A DNA stretch of 64,000 nt from Neobacillus pocheonensis (GTDB lineage: Bacteria; Bacillota; Bacilli; Bacillales; Cytobacillaceae). The stretch lies in the NCBI GenBank assembly GCA_023702235.1, contig JAMQCR010000001.1, positions 1,860,001-1,924,000 of the forward strand, in the 5' to 3' direction. The notes beneath the pieces are model-generated. The model worked only from the letters and a program-made list of their open reading frames with translations. It was not told the DNA's origin and ran no database searches. Made by a program: the position numbers and the translations under genes. The number at the start of each line of letters is the position of its first letter. Position 1 is the stretch's first letter. This document shows positions 38,453 to 47,639 of this stretch, one piece after another.

Positions 38453-39456
38453 TTAATCTTCTTTTTCTGATTTAATCGTTAAATCCTCTGCCAAAGGAGT
38501 TTCGATGATTTCCTTTACTTCTTCTAAATTGGACGTTTGTCCAAGAGCCCACATGAGTTTAGCAACGATCGCTTCCGTGTTCATATCTCCGGATAAAATA
38601 ACGCGATGTTGTGCGACCTTTCGTCCAACTTCATAAAGAAGCAAGTCTTCCCCTTCTTCCAAGCATTGAGTCGTGATCACGACAGCAATCCCAGCTTCCG
38701 TAAGTTCTTCAATTTTCGAAAGCAAGTTCCGCCCTTCAAAAGGTAATCCGCCATTTCCAAAACTTTCAATAATAAGGCCTTTATACAAATTTTTCAGGGA
38801 ATCAAATATTTCCGGTTTTGTACCAGGGTACAATTTCATAAGAAAGACATCGGAACATAAAGTAGTTTTTAGTGAAAATTTGTTCCCATTGGACGCAGGT
38901 TTCCAATGATATTTAACTTCCTTTTCATTTACATGGCCACATACGGGTGATTTACACTCTCAAAGGCATCATAGCTTTTCGTTCTCATTTTAACGGCTCT
39001 TGTGCCGATAATAACTCTGCCATCAAAAACGATGAAAACTCCGCCGATATCTTCACAGGCAAATCGAATAGCATCCGCAACATTTTTCTTCGCATCGGTT
39101 TTTTTAAAACTGATCGGAACCTGTGAGCCGGTTAATACAACTGGCTTTCCCAGGCCTTGAAGCATATATGAAAGCGCCGCTGATGTATAAGCCAACGTAT
39201 CTGTTCCATGTGTAATCACAAATCCGTCGTAAGCATCATATTGTTTATAGACTGCATTAGCGATTTCTACCCAATGTTCCGGCTGCATATTTGTGCTATC
39301 GATGTTCATTAAAATTTTGCAATCAATTTCTATATTCTGTGATGATTTAGGTAAATAATGAAGCAGTTCCTCAGCAGATAAACCAGGAACGAGTCCCTCA
39401 TTTCCTTCCACAGATGCGATGGTCCCACCGGTTGCTAATAATAAAATTTTCTTCAT
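38453..39456 (-). pseudogene. ansA: L-asparaginase, type I, one frameshift
   Basis: The N-terminal half has [22 protein letters not shown] (nucleophile Thr) and [17 protein letters not shown] (Thr-Asp of the second site). The C-terminal half, in another frame, has LYPGTKPEIFDSLKNLYKGLIIESFGNGG. The frame breaks at GTGGCCATG (38935-38938). Reading GGCCC gives [15 protein letters not shown] and joins both halves into ~333 residues, the usual size. ATG 39456 follows GGAG. It lies upstream of aspA and divergent from ansR. Asparaginase with aspartase yields ammonia and fumarate. The break is probably a sequence error. Confidence 0.9.
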
Positions 39457-39591
39457 AAACAACATCTCCATAGCGTGAAAATTGTCTTTATTTTCGCGTA
39501 TTGCGTATTTATATTAATCATTATAGAACTATTTGCGGATAAATCAATACTTTGTGTTCGATTCGCGCACTTTTTTCTGTTCTAGTCTATT

Positions 39592-39610
39592 TTCCTATGA
39601 TATAATGGGT
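39592..39610 (+). promoter_or_regulatory. Probable ansR promoter, extended -10
   Basis: TGATATAATGGG around 39598-39609 holds TATAAT (39601-39606) with an upstream TG, an extended -10 element. No good -35 is seen. It lies 35 bases before the ansR ATG in the divergent region, where AnsR is expected to bind. Confidence 0.55.
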
Positions 39611-39640
39611 TCAATATTAAAGAGATGGAGTTTGAGACGT

Positions 39641-40021
39641 ATGCTGCAACGACTATCCGAATTAAGAAAAGAGAGAAAATGGTCTCTACAAGATACGGCT
39701 GATCAACTTGGGATTGCGAAAAGTACCTATGCCGGGTACGAGTCCGGCTACCGTGAACCTTCATTACAATCATTATCGCAATTAGCGGATTTATTTGATA
39801 CTTCAGTAGATTATATATTGGGTAGAACAGAAGAATTGCAACCCGATAAGAGGTCTATTGAGATTACAGAACTCATAAAAAGAACTAGCCATGCTCTCTC
39901 TATAGATGGGGAAACACTGTCAGATGATGAAATAATCGACTTTGTCGCTTTTGTAAGGATGAAAAGAGATTTAAGGTCTAAAGAGATAGTGGATAGGACC
40001 TCATCTGATATAGAAGAATAA
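39641..40021 (+). CDS. ansR: Xre-type repressor of the asparagine operon
   Basis: This 126-residue protein has an N-terminal Xre helix-turn-helix (LSELRKERKWSLQDTADQLGIAKSTYAGYESGYREPSLQSLSQLADLFDTSVDYILGRTE), then an acidic helical tail. Divergent position to ansA-aspA, separated by 184 bases, is the B. subtilis ansR arrangement, where AnsR represses until asparagine or aspartate is present. The ATG at 39641 is ~10 bases after GATGGAG. The frame is open to 39533, but the extra residues precede the promoter. A hairpin terminator follows at 40040. Confidence 0.87.
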   Translation: MLQRLSELRKERKWSLQDTADQLGIAKSTYAGYESGYREPSLQSLSQLADLFDTSVDYILGRTEELQPDKRSIEITELIKRTSHALSIDGETLSDDEIIDFVAFVRMKRDLRSKEIVDRTSSDIEE

Positions 40022-40039
40022 TTATATGTAAGCATAAAT

Positions 40040-40076
40040 ATGGCAATAGAGAATGAAGTAAGGTCTCTATTGCCAT
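40040..40076. terminator. Bidirectional terminator between ansR and gerC
   Basis: ATGGCAATAGAGA and TCTCTATTGCCAT form a perfect stem around an 11-nt loop, followed by TTCTTATTTT. It lies between convergent genes. Confidence 0.85.
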
Positions 40077-40128
40077 TTCTTATTTTCCAGCTTGTCTTTT
40101 CACCTTATTCTTTCAGTTAAAAAGAATG

Positions 40129-41340
40129 TTACTTATTCAAGCCTGACGTCCCATAGTCCTTGATGGTTATTTTCACATTATACCGGATCGGAACTTTACT
40201 AAAGGTTTGATCCCACTCTTTCCTAACCTTTTCCCACTCTTTAGGATATTCAATTCTCATTCTGTTACCGAATCCGGAAACGTCTAGTTTATATTCCTGT
40301 TGTGTTTTGTTTAATACATTCTTCATCAAGCGCTTTACTTCTTTTTCAGTAGCTTTTTCTGCTTTTTTTAAAAAATCATTTTTAAAGAGGTCCTCCGAAA
40401 CTACCCAATTTTCAGCAATACGACCTTCAGACTCAATTTTTACATTAAAAGAAATTTTGTTTCCATCAACATGTGGTTGAATATGACTTTTCATTGATTC
40501 TATCTCGTATATGATGGGCTGTCCTGTCTTTCCATCAAAGCTTTTCACTAAACCGCCTTTACCCTTTCCTGTTAGCCATGTTAAACCCTCTATTTCCTTT
40601 TCATTCAAAAAACCACGTAGTTTTTTTGTCTTTCCGTCAATAACAGCACCTCCTGCAAATTTTACTTTTCCCTTTCCTGAGTTAAGATTTTGCAAAAGAA
40701 AACTGGATCCGGATTGTAGCTTAGCGTCTAATTTAATAAGTGAAATAGGAGGCAAAATTCTAGTTGTTCTATATCTATTTTCTACCATTCCAAACAGGCG
40801 AAATGCAGGGACTTCTCCTGCTTTCTTTGATACTAGTGTATTGCTAGCTCTTCCTCTGCTAATGAAGATAAGGCAGCTTGGTCTAAAATCATTATCCCGA
40901 AGATATAGATCAAGTAATTGTTTTAAACTATATGTTCGTGCAAGTTTTTCACCGATTACAATGACTTTCATTTGACTGGCATTAAAAGGATGGTCCATTC
41001 TTAATGATAATTCACGAACCTCTTGAAGGCTGGAGTCTCCCGTTTCAGAAATATTTTCATATGATTGTTGCTCCGATCCCCCTTCTTTACCCATTGAACT
41101 TGCAATTTGTGAGGTAATTAGTTGATAAGTTGCCGTAATCTGATCTTTTTTTGAATCCCCTTCGGTTTGTTCATTTACCTTATCCTCTTTGTTTGATATC
41201 TTAGCTCTATCGAGTGCCACTCCTACACCTAAGCTTAGCTCGTCAATTTCATGACTGCTCCAACAGCCTGTAAGAGAAAAGAGTAAAAAGACAGATAGAA
41301 AACCTAAGAGAAATCGTCCATGTTTATGATTTGACTTCAT
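40129..41340 (-). CDS. gerC: Spore germination lipoprotein, Ger(x)C family
   Basis: This is the C subunit of a germinant receptor. The signal peptide and lipobox are clear: FLLGFLSVFLLFSLTGCWSSHEIDEL, with Cys as the lipid site. The body has the Ger(x)C pattern (LGVGVALDRA, ATYQLITSQ, FNASQMKVIVIGEKLARTYSLKQLLDLYLRDNDFRPSC) and a C-terminal domain up to ~403 residues. A lysine- and glutamate-rich insert (~50-90) is longer than usual. ATG 41340 follows GGAAGGAAG and overlaps the gerB stop. It is the last gene of the operon. Confidence 0.93.
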   Translation of the reverse strand: MKSNHKHGRFLLGFLSVFLLFSLTGCWSSHEIDELSLGVGVALDRAKISNKEDKVNEQTEGDSKKDQITATYQLITSQIASSMGKEGGSEQQSYENISETGDSSLQEVRELSLRMDHPFNASQMKVIVIGEKLARTYSLKQLLDLYLRDNDFRPSCLIFISRGRASNTLVSKKAGEVPAFRLFGMVENRYRTTRILPPISLIKLDAKLQSGSSFLLQNLNSGKGKVKFAGGAVIDGKTKKLRGFLNEKEIEGLTWLTGKGKGGLVKSFDGKTGQPIIYEIESMKSHIQPHVDGNKISFNVKIESEGRIAENWVVSEDLFKNDFLKKAEKATEKEVKRLMKNVLNKTQQEYKLDVSGFGNRMRIEYPKEWEKVRKEWDQTFSKVPIRYNVKITIKDYGTSGLNK

Positions 41341-42428
41341 TGTTTTCTTCCTTTCCATCTCGCAATAATAAGAAGGGGAAGAGGAAGTAAACCAAATAAC
41401 ATCAAGGCAAAATTGCCAATCATATCCCCAAGCTTAAATAGATGATTAATATTTTTGGGGGTCATGGAAATGACGTAAATAAGAGGAAGTAAGCCATACA
41501 TAAATGAACGAACGTTCTTATTCGAAAGTTGAGCAAGCCCTACAGTAGCAGCGTAAAAGCTGATGGTAAAGGTAGTAAACATTTGCATAATCCATACCAC
41601 CAGCAATAAGGAATCAAACCGTTCAAAGATCAAACCGTTTAACTCAAAACTTCGTATCAAATCAAGTGTTGGCCATGTTCTCGTGACCACTTCATCGACT
41701 GATAATGCGCCGATGACCATCACAACAGTTATCACATAAAAAATCAATGGAACGGAAATTCCAATTAAAACGCTTTTTATTGCTTTGTTTGGATTTTGCA
41801 TATACGCCATAACTACCAGCAGGACTTCAGGACCTGTAAATGCTAGAGTCGTCGCCTTTACCCCTTTTAACACAGGGATGATTCCAGTCCCTAATACAGG
41901 GCGTAAATTATCGATTTCAAATATTTTTAGGCTCATAAAGGCTACCAGCAAGAAAAGGAAAATCGTAATAGGTAATACAATTTCAAAAAGTCGGGCAATC
42001 GGGTTGATACCGCCCAGAATCAGGTAAAGACCTACCCACATAAATGTCATCATAATTGCCCATAAAGGGGTTTCTTCCAGCAACAAATACTTTACTACTT
42101 CCGCCATTGAACGGAGTTGAAACCCTGAAGTTAAAAGAAAATAACAAACTAAAAGTAAACTAAGTAAACCGCCAACCCATTTCCCGACAATTTCTTGACT
42201 ATATTGATAAAAGGTTTTTTGGGGAAACTGTTGGTTTAATTTGGCCATAATCACAGCCGCTATTATCGCAAACAGTCCGCCTAAAAATACAGTTATCCAT
42301 ACATCTGGTGTCTGCACCTTCTCTGCAGCTGCTCTAGGGAGGGTGAGGATTCCTGAACCAAGTATATAGTTGCTGATGATAACAGCAGCTTGCGCTGTGG
42401 TAATTCGATCCTTTGGACTGACAATCAC
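41337..42428 (-). CDS. gerB: Spore germination transporter subunit, GerAB/ArcD/ProY family
   Basis: The B subunit is a 363-residue membrane protein with ten spans of the APC-like GerAB fold, starting with ITTAQAAVIISNYILGSGILTLPRAAAEKV (the unwound first helix GSGILTLP) and ending with a basic RWKGRKQ tail. It binds the amino-acid germinant in relatives such as GerAB. The start codon appears to be GTG (42428), weakly served by GAAGGGAAG. It follows gerA by 25 bases and overlaps gerC. The cognate germinant cannot be told from sequence. Confidence 0.92.
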   Translation of the reverse strand: MIVSPKDRITTAQAAVIISNYILGSGILTLPRAAAEKVQTPDVWITVFLGGLFAIIAAVIMAKLNQQFPQKTFYQYSQEIVGKWVGGLLSLLLVCYFLLTSGFQLRSMAEVVKYLLLEETPLWAIMMTFMWVGLYLILGGINPIARLFEIVLPITIFLFLLVAFMSLKIFEIDNLRPVLGTGIIPVLKGVKATTLAFTGPEVLLVVMAYMQNPNKAIKSVLIGISVPLIFYVITVVMVIGALSVDEVVTRTWPTLDLIRSFELNGLIFERFDSLLLVVWIMQMFTTFTISFYAATVGLAQLSNKNVRSFMYGLLPLIYVISMTPKNINHLFKLGDMIGNFALMLFGLLPLPLLIIARWKGRKQ

Positions 42429-42453
42429 CCTTTTATCTTCCCTTCAAAGTAGG

Positions 42454-44028
42454 CTATCCTTTACGTATAGGATCTTTTGTTTGCATCATCCTTGGACGTC
42501 GTTTCATCATCTTAAGGGGCATGCGTACCATTAAATCTTTCCATTCACTTAAACGATAAGGGACGGCTGGACTCATATAAGGCACACCAAAGCTTTTTAG
42601 TTTCACTAAATGACTAGCCATAAAAAGGAAAAATAAAATGACTCCATACAATCCAAGTATGGCAGCAAAAAGCATGGCTACGAAGCGAAGAATACGTAAT
42701 GTAATCCCTGCACTATATTGAGGAATGGAAAACGATGAAATCGCAGTTAATGCTACTACAATTACCAAGATGGGGCTAACAATCCCTGCTTGTACAGCAG
42801 CTTCTCCGATGATTAACCCACCGACAATTCCCATTGCCGGACCAATTGGCTTCGGTAACCGGAGTCCGGCTTCCCTCAAAATTTCGATCGATATTTCCAT
42901 AAATAACGCCTCGATAAGTGCCGGAAATGGAACATTTGTTCTCGTCCCTATAATGGATATGGCTAACTTAGTAGGAATCAATCCTGGATGAAACGAGATA
43001 AAAGCAATATACAAAGCAGGTGTAAAAAGAGCCAGAGTGGCTGCAAGGTAACGAAGTAAACGGATGAACGTTCCAGGAATCCACCTTTCATAATAGTCTT
43101 CTGGTGATTGTAACATCATGCTAAAGGTAACCGGAACAATCAGAGCGAAGGGCGTCCCATCCAACAAGATTCCCACGCGTCCCTCCATCAAGGCACTGAT
43201 AACCCTGTCGGGGCGCTCCGTATTCTGCACTTGTGGAAAAGGACTAAGATAATTATCTTCAATTAGCTGCTCAACATATCCGGATTCTGGAACATCATCT
43301 ACATTAATTTTCTTGATTCTTTCCTTGACTTCTTCTACCAAATCAGAATTAGTAATCTCTTTAATATAGACGATAACGAGGTCTTTTTTGGCACGCTCTC
43401 CGACTTGAAATTTGATGATCGATAGGTTGCGATTATCCCCATGCTGTCGCAATAGGGCGGTATTATCTCTTAACGTTTCAGTGAATCCTACTCTTGGTCC
43501 CCTAACCAACGCTTCCGAAACCGGTTCTTCGATACTTCGTGATTTCCCTTTGGTTGTACCAAGAATTAGCACTTCCGACACCTTATCCACTATCAATGCA
43601 GTCGAACCTGTCAATACTTTGGAAACCAATTCTTTTAAGTCTTGGACTTCTGTTAGCTCACTAATCGAAAGGGCTTGATTTTTAATGAATTCTTTTAAAT
43701 CGTTCCCTTTCACTCGAATTTGGTCATGTTTATATCCCATTGAAAAATCGAACATAAGCGTTTTCAAAATATGATTGTCTATGAGTTCTTTATCTGATAG
43801 CCCATCTAAAAAAATGATTGCCGCACGAATCCCTGTATTCCCTATATAAAATTCCCGAAAGTGAACATCTGAATTATGACCGATTTCCAGCTTGACAAGT
43901 TCTAGGTCTAAGGAGAGTTCACCCATAAAATAAGTGGCAGAAGCTTGGGATGGCTCAGATTCTTGTGCTTGATCAAGTTGATTTTCATGCTTCCTGACTT
44001 GTTTGTACTTAAATTTCCGTCCTTGCAT
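42454..44028 (-). CDS. gerA: Spore germination receptor subunit, GerA family
   Basis: The A subunit is 524 residues long. The N-terminal soluble half contains [13 protein letters not shown], the [19 protein letters not shown] block and [59 protein letters not shown] then leads into about five membrane spans with [35 protein letters not shown]. These are all strong GerA family signatures. A perfect AGGAGG site lies 9 bases before the ATG and overlaps the stop of a small upstream frame (44043-44165). In relatives the operon is expressed in the forespore and the receptor sits in the inner spore membrane. Confidence 0.95.
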   Translation of the reverse strand: MQGRKFKYKQVRKHENQLDQAQESEPSQASATYFMGELSLDLELVKLEIGHNSDVHFREFYIGNTGIRAAIIFLDGLSDKELIDNHILKTLMFDFSMGYKHDQIRVKGNDLKEFIKNQALSISELTEVQDLKELVSKVLTGSTALIVDKVSEVLILGTTKGKSRSIEEPVSEALVRGPRVGFTETLRDNTALLRQHGDNRNLSIIKFQVGERAKKDLVIVYIKEITNSDLVEEVKERIKKINVDDVPESGYVEQLIEDNYLSPFPQVQNTERPDRVISALMEGRVGILLDGTPFALIVPVTFSMMLQSPEDYYERWIPGTFIRLLRYLAATLALFTPALYIAFISFHPGLIPTKLAISIIGTRTNVPFPALIEALFMEISIEILREAGLRLPKPIGPAMGIVGGLIIGEAAVQAGIVSPILVIVVALTAISSFSIPQYSAGITLRILRFVAMLFAAILGLYGVILFFLFMASHLVKLKSFGVPYMSPAVPYRLSEWKDLMVRMPLKMMKRRPRMMQTKDPIRKG

Positions 44029-44042
44029 TTTCTACGATCCTC

Positions 44043-44165
44043 CTATGTTGAGCGGATCCAATTAAACAGTCTGGATATCACAAAAGGTATGAAAAATGTA
44101 ACAAATGCTTGCATAAAAATTTCCCATTCCGGAAGATAAGAGACAATCGATTTCCACAATTTCAT
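44043..44165 (-). CDS. Possible 40-residue single-span protein leading the ger operon
   Basis: A 40-codon frame (MKLWKSIVSYLPEWEIF, then a ~19-residue hydrophobic span with ending FNWIRST) lies immediately before gerA on the same strand. Its TAG stop is part of the TAGGAGG ribosome binding site of gerA, the usual sign of a translationally coupled small gene. The upstream site is only GGGTG. Some ger operons carry a small membrane D subunit, usually with two spans and ~70 residues; this one is shorter. I do not recognise a family. Confidence 0.5.
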   Translation of the reverse strand: MKLWKSIVSYLPEWEIFMQAFVTFFIPFVISRLFNWIRST

Positions 44166-44312
44166 CACCCGTTATACGTCATTTATCAGCGTCAGAAATC
44201 TTAAAAAGATACTAGTTCAATTAGTTAAGAGTTCATAAATTCTTAAGTAGTATTATTTGGTATTCTTTCTTTATATATTCTAAAATTTTGCATGCTTCCT
44301 ATGATAAATAGA

Positions 44313-44357
44313 AAACCCCGTTACCAATAGCTGTTATATCTATTGGTAACGGGGTTT
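44313..44357 (-). terminator. Terminator of the MFS gene
   Basis: AAACCCCGTTACCAATAG and its exact complement form an 18-bp stem around a 9-nt loop with T-rich flanks. It lies ~100 bases past the MFS stop and upstream of the ger operon. Confidence 0.88.
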
Positions 44358-44458
44358 ATTTTCTTCTTTAACCACAATCCAAAAGTATAAAAGGATGCAA
44401 CTCGGCATCCTTTTAAGCTTAAATCTAATTCAATTGACTTCGTGCGGCGATTTTTTTT

Positions 44459-45772
44459 TCAGATAGTTCCTTCTGAATGAGGAACGAAGTGAGTAAAGGC
44501 CAAAATGCTACCAAAGAATCCGAATAGGAGCAAATGGTGAATTCCTGTCATAAAATTGGCTGCATTGGTTAATAATGCTCCCATAATCGTTACACCAATG
44601 GCTGTACCCATGTTTCGGCAAAACATGAAAAATGAAGTGGAAATCCCCTTTTCGTGCCCGCCAACTAGCTGCTGAACGCCTATCATTCCAACTGTGGTTA
44701 ATAAACCGAAGGCCAAACCTTGAACAATCATGACGAGAAACACAAACCAAAAACCATGGCTTGGATTTAAAAGGGTCAATAACAACCCTGAAAAGAACAA
44801 TAACGTATTCCCGATAATCAGGAGAATACGATATCCATATTTTAAAATCCATTTTCCAGCCGGTACCGCTACGGCCATCCATCCAATGGCAGTTCCGAGC
44901 AGGGCTACACCACTCATAAATAGTGATAGTCCTGCAATATTTTGTAAGAATAATGGGATAAAGCTTGATACCCCAAATAAGGAAACCGTTCCAATAAACG
45001 CATTAAGATTAATCTGGGAAATCATCCTATTTTTAAACATAGAAAGTGGAACGATTGGCGAAGCCTGCTTTTTCTCATAAAAATAAAATACAACCAGAAA
45101 TACAACACCGATTACGAATAAGACAATCCTATTCTGTTTCATAACAGTATCTAGTAGCAGGGATGTTACACCGACAGCGAAAAGAATCGCTCCAATATAA
45201 TCCACACTTGCTTTTTTCGGCTGATAATGTTCTTTGTATGGTATAAGTGTTAAAAATGAAATAAGGCAAACTGGTAAATTGACAAAGAAGATCCATCTCC
45301 AAGTCAAAAACTGAACGAAAAAGGATCCAAGTAACGGGGCGAGAACAGCTGAAAGCCCCCACATTCCTGTAAATAAAGCTTGAATTTTTCCCCTCTGCTC
45401 AACGGCAAACAAATCACCGGCTATGATGGCCGGAAATGGCATCATGAATCCAGCGCCTATTCCTTGAATCGCACGGAAGATGACTAATTGAATCATAGTG
45501 GCAGACAAACCGCATAGAAGTGATCCAACCAAAAATAACAGAATCCCAAATCCGAACACCCTTTTCCTGCCAAATAAATCAGATAATCTTCCAGCCACAG
45601 GTGAAAGAATCGTACTTGCAATCATATATGCCGCAAAAGCCCATGCGTACAAATCAAATCTTCCTAGTTCTTTTGCGATGATTGGCATCGTGGTGTTCAT
45701 AATCGTTGAATCAATCGATGCAACCAGCATCGCAAGAACAATACTAACCATAACTGTAGTTCTACTTTTCAT
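44459..45772 (-). CDS. MFS drug exporter, DHA2/EmrB-like
   Basis: This 437-residue transporter has 12 or more membrane spans. It starts with VSIVLAMLVASIDSTIMNTTMPIIAKELG (the DxTxxNxALP-like DHA2 motif), then the cytoplasmic motif A GRLSDLFGRKRVFG and the antiporter motif C region GMWGLSAVLAPLLGSFF. The TWRWIFFVNLP motif is typical of 14-span EmrB/QacA-type exporters. The C-terminus is shorter than in many of these. It is monocistronic with its own terminator; the exported compound is unknown. Confidence 0.9.
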   Translation of the reverse strand: MKSRTTVMVSIVLAMLVASIDSTIMNTTMPIIAKELGRFDLYAWAFAAYMIASTILSPVAGRLSDLFGRKRVFGFGILLFLVGSLLCGLSATMIQLVIFRAIQGIGAGFMMPFPAIIAGDLFAVEQRGKIQALFTGMWGLSAVLAPLLGSFFVQFLTWRWIFFVNLPVCLISFLTLIPYKEHYQPKKASVDYIGAILFAVGVTSLLLDTVMKQNRIVLFVIGVVFLVVFYFYEKKQASPIVPLSMFKNRMISQINLNAFIGTVSLFGVSSFIPLFLQNIAGLSLFMSGVALLGTAIGWMAVAVPAGKWILKYGYRILLIIGNTLLFFSGLLLTLLNPSHGFWFVFLVMIVQGLAFGLLTTVGMIGVQQLVGGHEKGISTSFFMFCRNMGTAIGVTIMGALLTNAANFMTGIHHLLLFGFFGSILAFTHFVPHSEGTI

Positions 45773-45965
45773 GTAATACCCCCTTTTACATCTCCAATAG
45801 CTATTTTACTCAATTTTTACCATTTATAGAAACAAAAAGCTTCTTTTAGAAGCGTCAAACCTTAACATGTTTAATATAGATCTTTAACAACTTCTTCATC
45901 TTTTCTTAAAAAACGAATTTTATAATGGAGTTGTTTAAGACATTACTCATTAAAGGAGGATAAAA

Positions 45966-46148
45966 ATGTATTTGAAAAAACTAACTGAAAATAGACTGAT
46001 AACGATCGATTATTATAAAAATGGAGTCTTACAAACAATTAAAGGGCGGGTTTATAGCCTTAACCTAATTGAACAAATTGTTTCTTTAAAAGATGAAAAA
46101 CAAAAAATATTCTCTATCCGTTTATCCGGGATTAAACAGATTTATTAA
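45966..46148 (+). CDS. Small protein with YolD-like pattern
   Basis: This 60-residue protein has the alternating strand pattern of the YolD-like family: LITIDYYKNGVLQTIKGRVYSLNLIEQIVSLKDEKQKIFSIRLSGIKQIY. That pattern is a short Sm-like barrel, but the usual YolD N-terminal helix is missing, so this is only the C-terminal domain. A near-consensus AAAGGAGG lies 7 bases before the ATG, so translation is very likely. YolD proteins often accompany Y-family polymerases; none is here. The role is unknown. Confidence 0.65.
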   Translation: MYLKKLTENRLITIDYYKNGVLQTIKGRVYSLNLIEQIVSLKDEKQKIFSIRLSGIKQIY

Positions 46149-46203
46149 CTCGGTTAGGATTCATCTTTTTTTAATTAAAGAGAACTTAATAAACAACAAA
46201 GTA

Positions 46204-46239
46204 CCTTAGACCAATTGGGTCAAGGTTTTTTATTTTTTT
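46204..46239 (+). terminator. Terminator after the YolD-like gene
   Basis: CCTTAGACC and GGGTCAAGG pair with one A-A mismatch around a 4-nt loop, followed by TTTTTTATTTTTTT. Confidence 0.88.
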
Positions 46240-46357
46240 CGGTATCATTAACATCATTTGTTAAGTTAATGTAAAGAATATCCTTTATACTCCTTAATAA
46301 TTTCATCATATTGCTATAATGATATCGATATGATAATCAGAAAGGCAGGAATCCTCC

Positions 46358-47179
46358 GTGGATATTATTAAAACGATTGTATTTGCAATTATTCAAGGTA
46401 TTACTGAGCTGTTCCCAATTAGTAGTGTTGCACATGGCGTATTGACACCTTATGTATTTCATTGGAACCTTAGCCCAGAGTTTTTGAAGGTGCATTTTTT
46501 ACCATATGTGGTGATGCTCCATTTAGGTACCGCCGTTGCATTGTTGGTGTTCTTTTGGAAAGACTGGATTGATTTGATACGCTCCATTTTTAACGGTGAT
46601 GCCAAAACGAATCGGAAAGTTTTATTGCTGTTAATAGTTGCGACATTGCCAGCTGCCATTATCGGTGTTGTATTAGAGAAAAAGTTAACACTTCTATTCA
46701 GCAGTGTTACGAGCGCATCCATTTTCCTCATCGTAAACGGCTTTTTCCTATACTTTGGAGAAAAACTGCGCTCACGCGGTTCAAAGGAAATAAAGGACCT
46801 AAATTACAGACAAGCTGCCGTAATCGGATTATTTCAATCGCTGGCTTTAGTGCCTGGATTTTCCCGCTCAGGTTCCAGCATGACAGCTGGCTTTTGGATG
46901 GGACTTAAGCATGAGGCAGCAGCCAAAATGTCGATGCTTTTAGCAACTCCAATAATTTTGGGCGCAAGTGTCTTGGAATTACCTAAATTGGCTAAGAGCG
47001 GAACACATGGATTGCTGCAAATGTCCCTTGTCGGCGGTGTCCTTGCTGGGGTATTTGCCTATATCAGTGTTTTAATCCTTATGAAATGGTTTAAGACAAA
47101 AGAAATAAATGCGATGAGGCCATTTGCTATCTATTGTTGGGCAGTAGGTGCATTAGTCTTAGTAAGTCAGTTTATCTAA
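46358..47179 (+). CDS. uppP: Undecaprenyl-diphosphatase (BacA/UppP family)
   Basis: UppP dephosphorylates undecaprenyl diphosphate to recycle the peptidoglycan carrier lipid, and extra copies raise bacitracin tolerance. This 273-residue protein has about eight spans. The two family signatures are present in variant form: QGITELFPISSVAHG (consensus E/QGxTEFLPISSTGHL) and PGFSRSGSSMTAGFWMG (consensus PGxSRSGxT). The start is GTG at 46358 behind AGGCAGG. It is monocistronic, closed by the hairpin at 47186. The divergent first motif suggests a paralogue subgroup. Confidence 0.88.
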   Translation: MDIIKTIVFAIIQGITELFPISSVAHGVLTPYVFHWNLSPEFLKVHFLPYVVMLHLGTAVALLVFFWKDWIDLIRSIFNGDAKTNRKVLLLLIVATLPAAIIGVVLEKKLTLLFSSVTSASIFLIVNGFFLYFGEKLRSRGSKEIKDLNYRQAAVIGLFQSLALVPGFSRSGSSMTAGFWMGLKHEAAAKMSMLLATPIILGASVLELPKLAKSGTHGLLQMSLVGGVLAGVFAYISVLILMKWFKTKEINAMRPFAIYCWAVGALVLVSQFI

Positions 47180-47185
47180 GTTGAA

Positions 47186-47230
47186 AAAACCCCATTAACA
47201 AAAGCTCATAAATTTTATTAATGGGGTTTT
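47186..47230. terminator. Terminator after uppP
   Basis: AAAACCCCATTAA and TTAATGGGGTTTT form a perfect 13-bp stem around a 19-nt loop. It lies between uppP and the convergent Cys-rich small gene, so it can serve both. Confidence 0.85.
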
Positions 47231-47271
47231 ACATTCGTTATAGATTCAAAAAAATAAACGCCTATAGGCGC

Positions 47272-47445
47272 TTAATATTTACATTTTGGACAAATATTAC
47301 AAAAGTCTTTATCGTTTCCGCATCGATTGCATTTATCCGGATTCACACCCCTATTTTTATCTTTCCATTGATCGTAAGTCATACTATAGGAATGTTCATC
47401 GTTAAGGTATTTAATATAATCGAAGCCAAATGGATATAACAACAC
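47272..47445 (-). CDS. 57-residue protein with C-terminal cysteine cluster
   Basis: A 57-codon frame on the minus strand begins at a GTG behind AAAGGAAGAAGG (47445, or GTG at 47451). It reads VLLYPFGFDYIKYLNDEHSY, then SMTYDQWKDKNRGVNPDK and a compact cluster CNRCGNDKDFCNICPKCKY. The Cys spacing CxxC-x6-CxxCxxC looks like a metal-binding site, zinc or iron-sulfur. The rest is polar and aromatic. I recognise no family name. The regular Cys spacing, ribosome binding site and position just before a terminator argue that it is real. Confidence 0.6.
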   Translation of the reverse strand: MLLYPFGFDYIKYLNDEHSYSMTYDQWKDKNRGVNPDKCNRCGNDKDFCNICPKCKY

Positions 47446-47639
47446 AATCACCTTCTTCCTTTAATATAAATGTATGCGCTTACAATGAAATCTTGCCTAT
47501 AAAAAACGCCATCCGAAAAGGTGCCGTATTAACTCCGCATCTGCCATTCAAAATTTAAAAACTGAGAGGACCTCCATGATATTTTTGTTCGAATTGGGAA
47601 TTGCAGTTGTAGCTGGCATTGGGGTTGGGATGAGATATA

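Noticed and set aside
47221..47439. 72-residue hydrophobic plus-strand frame
   Set aside because: It starts inside the uppP terminator and is antisense to the better-supported Cys-cluster gene.
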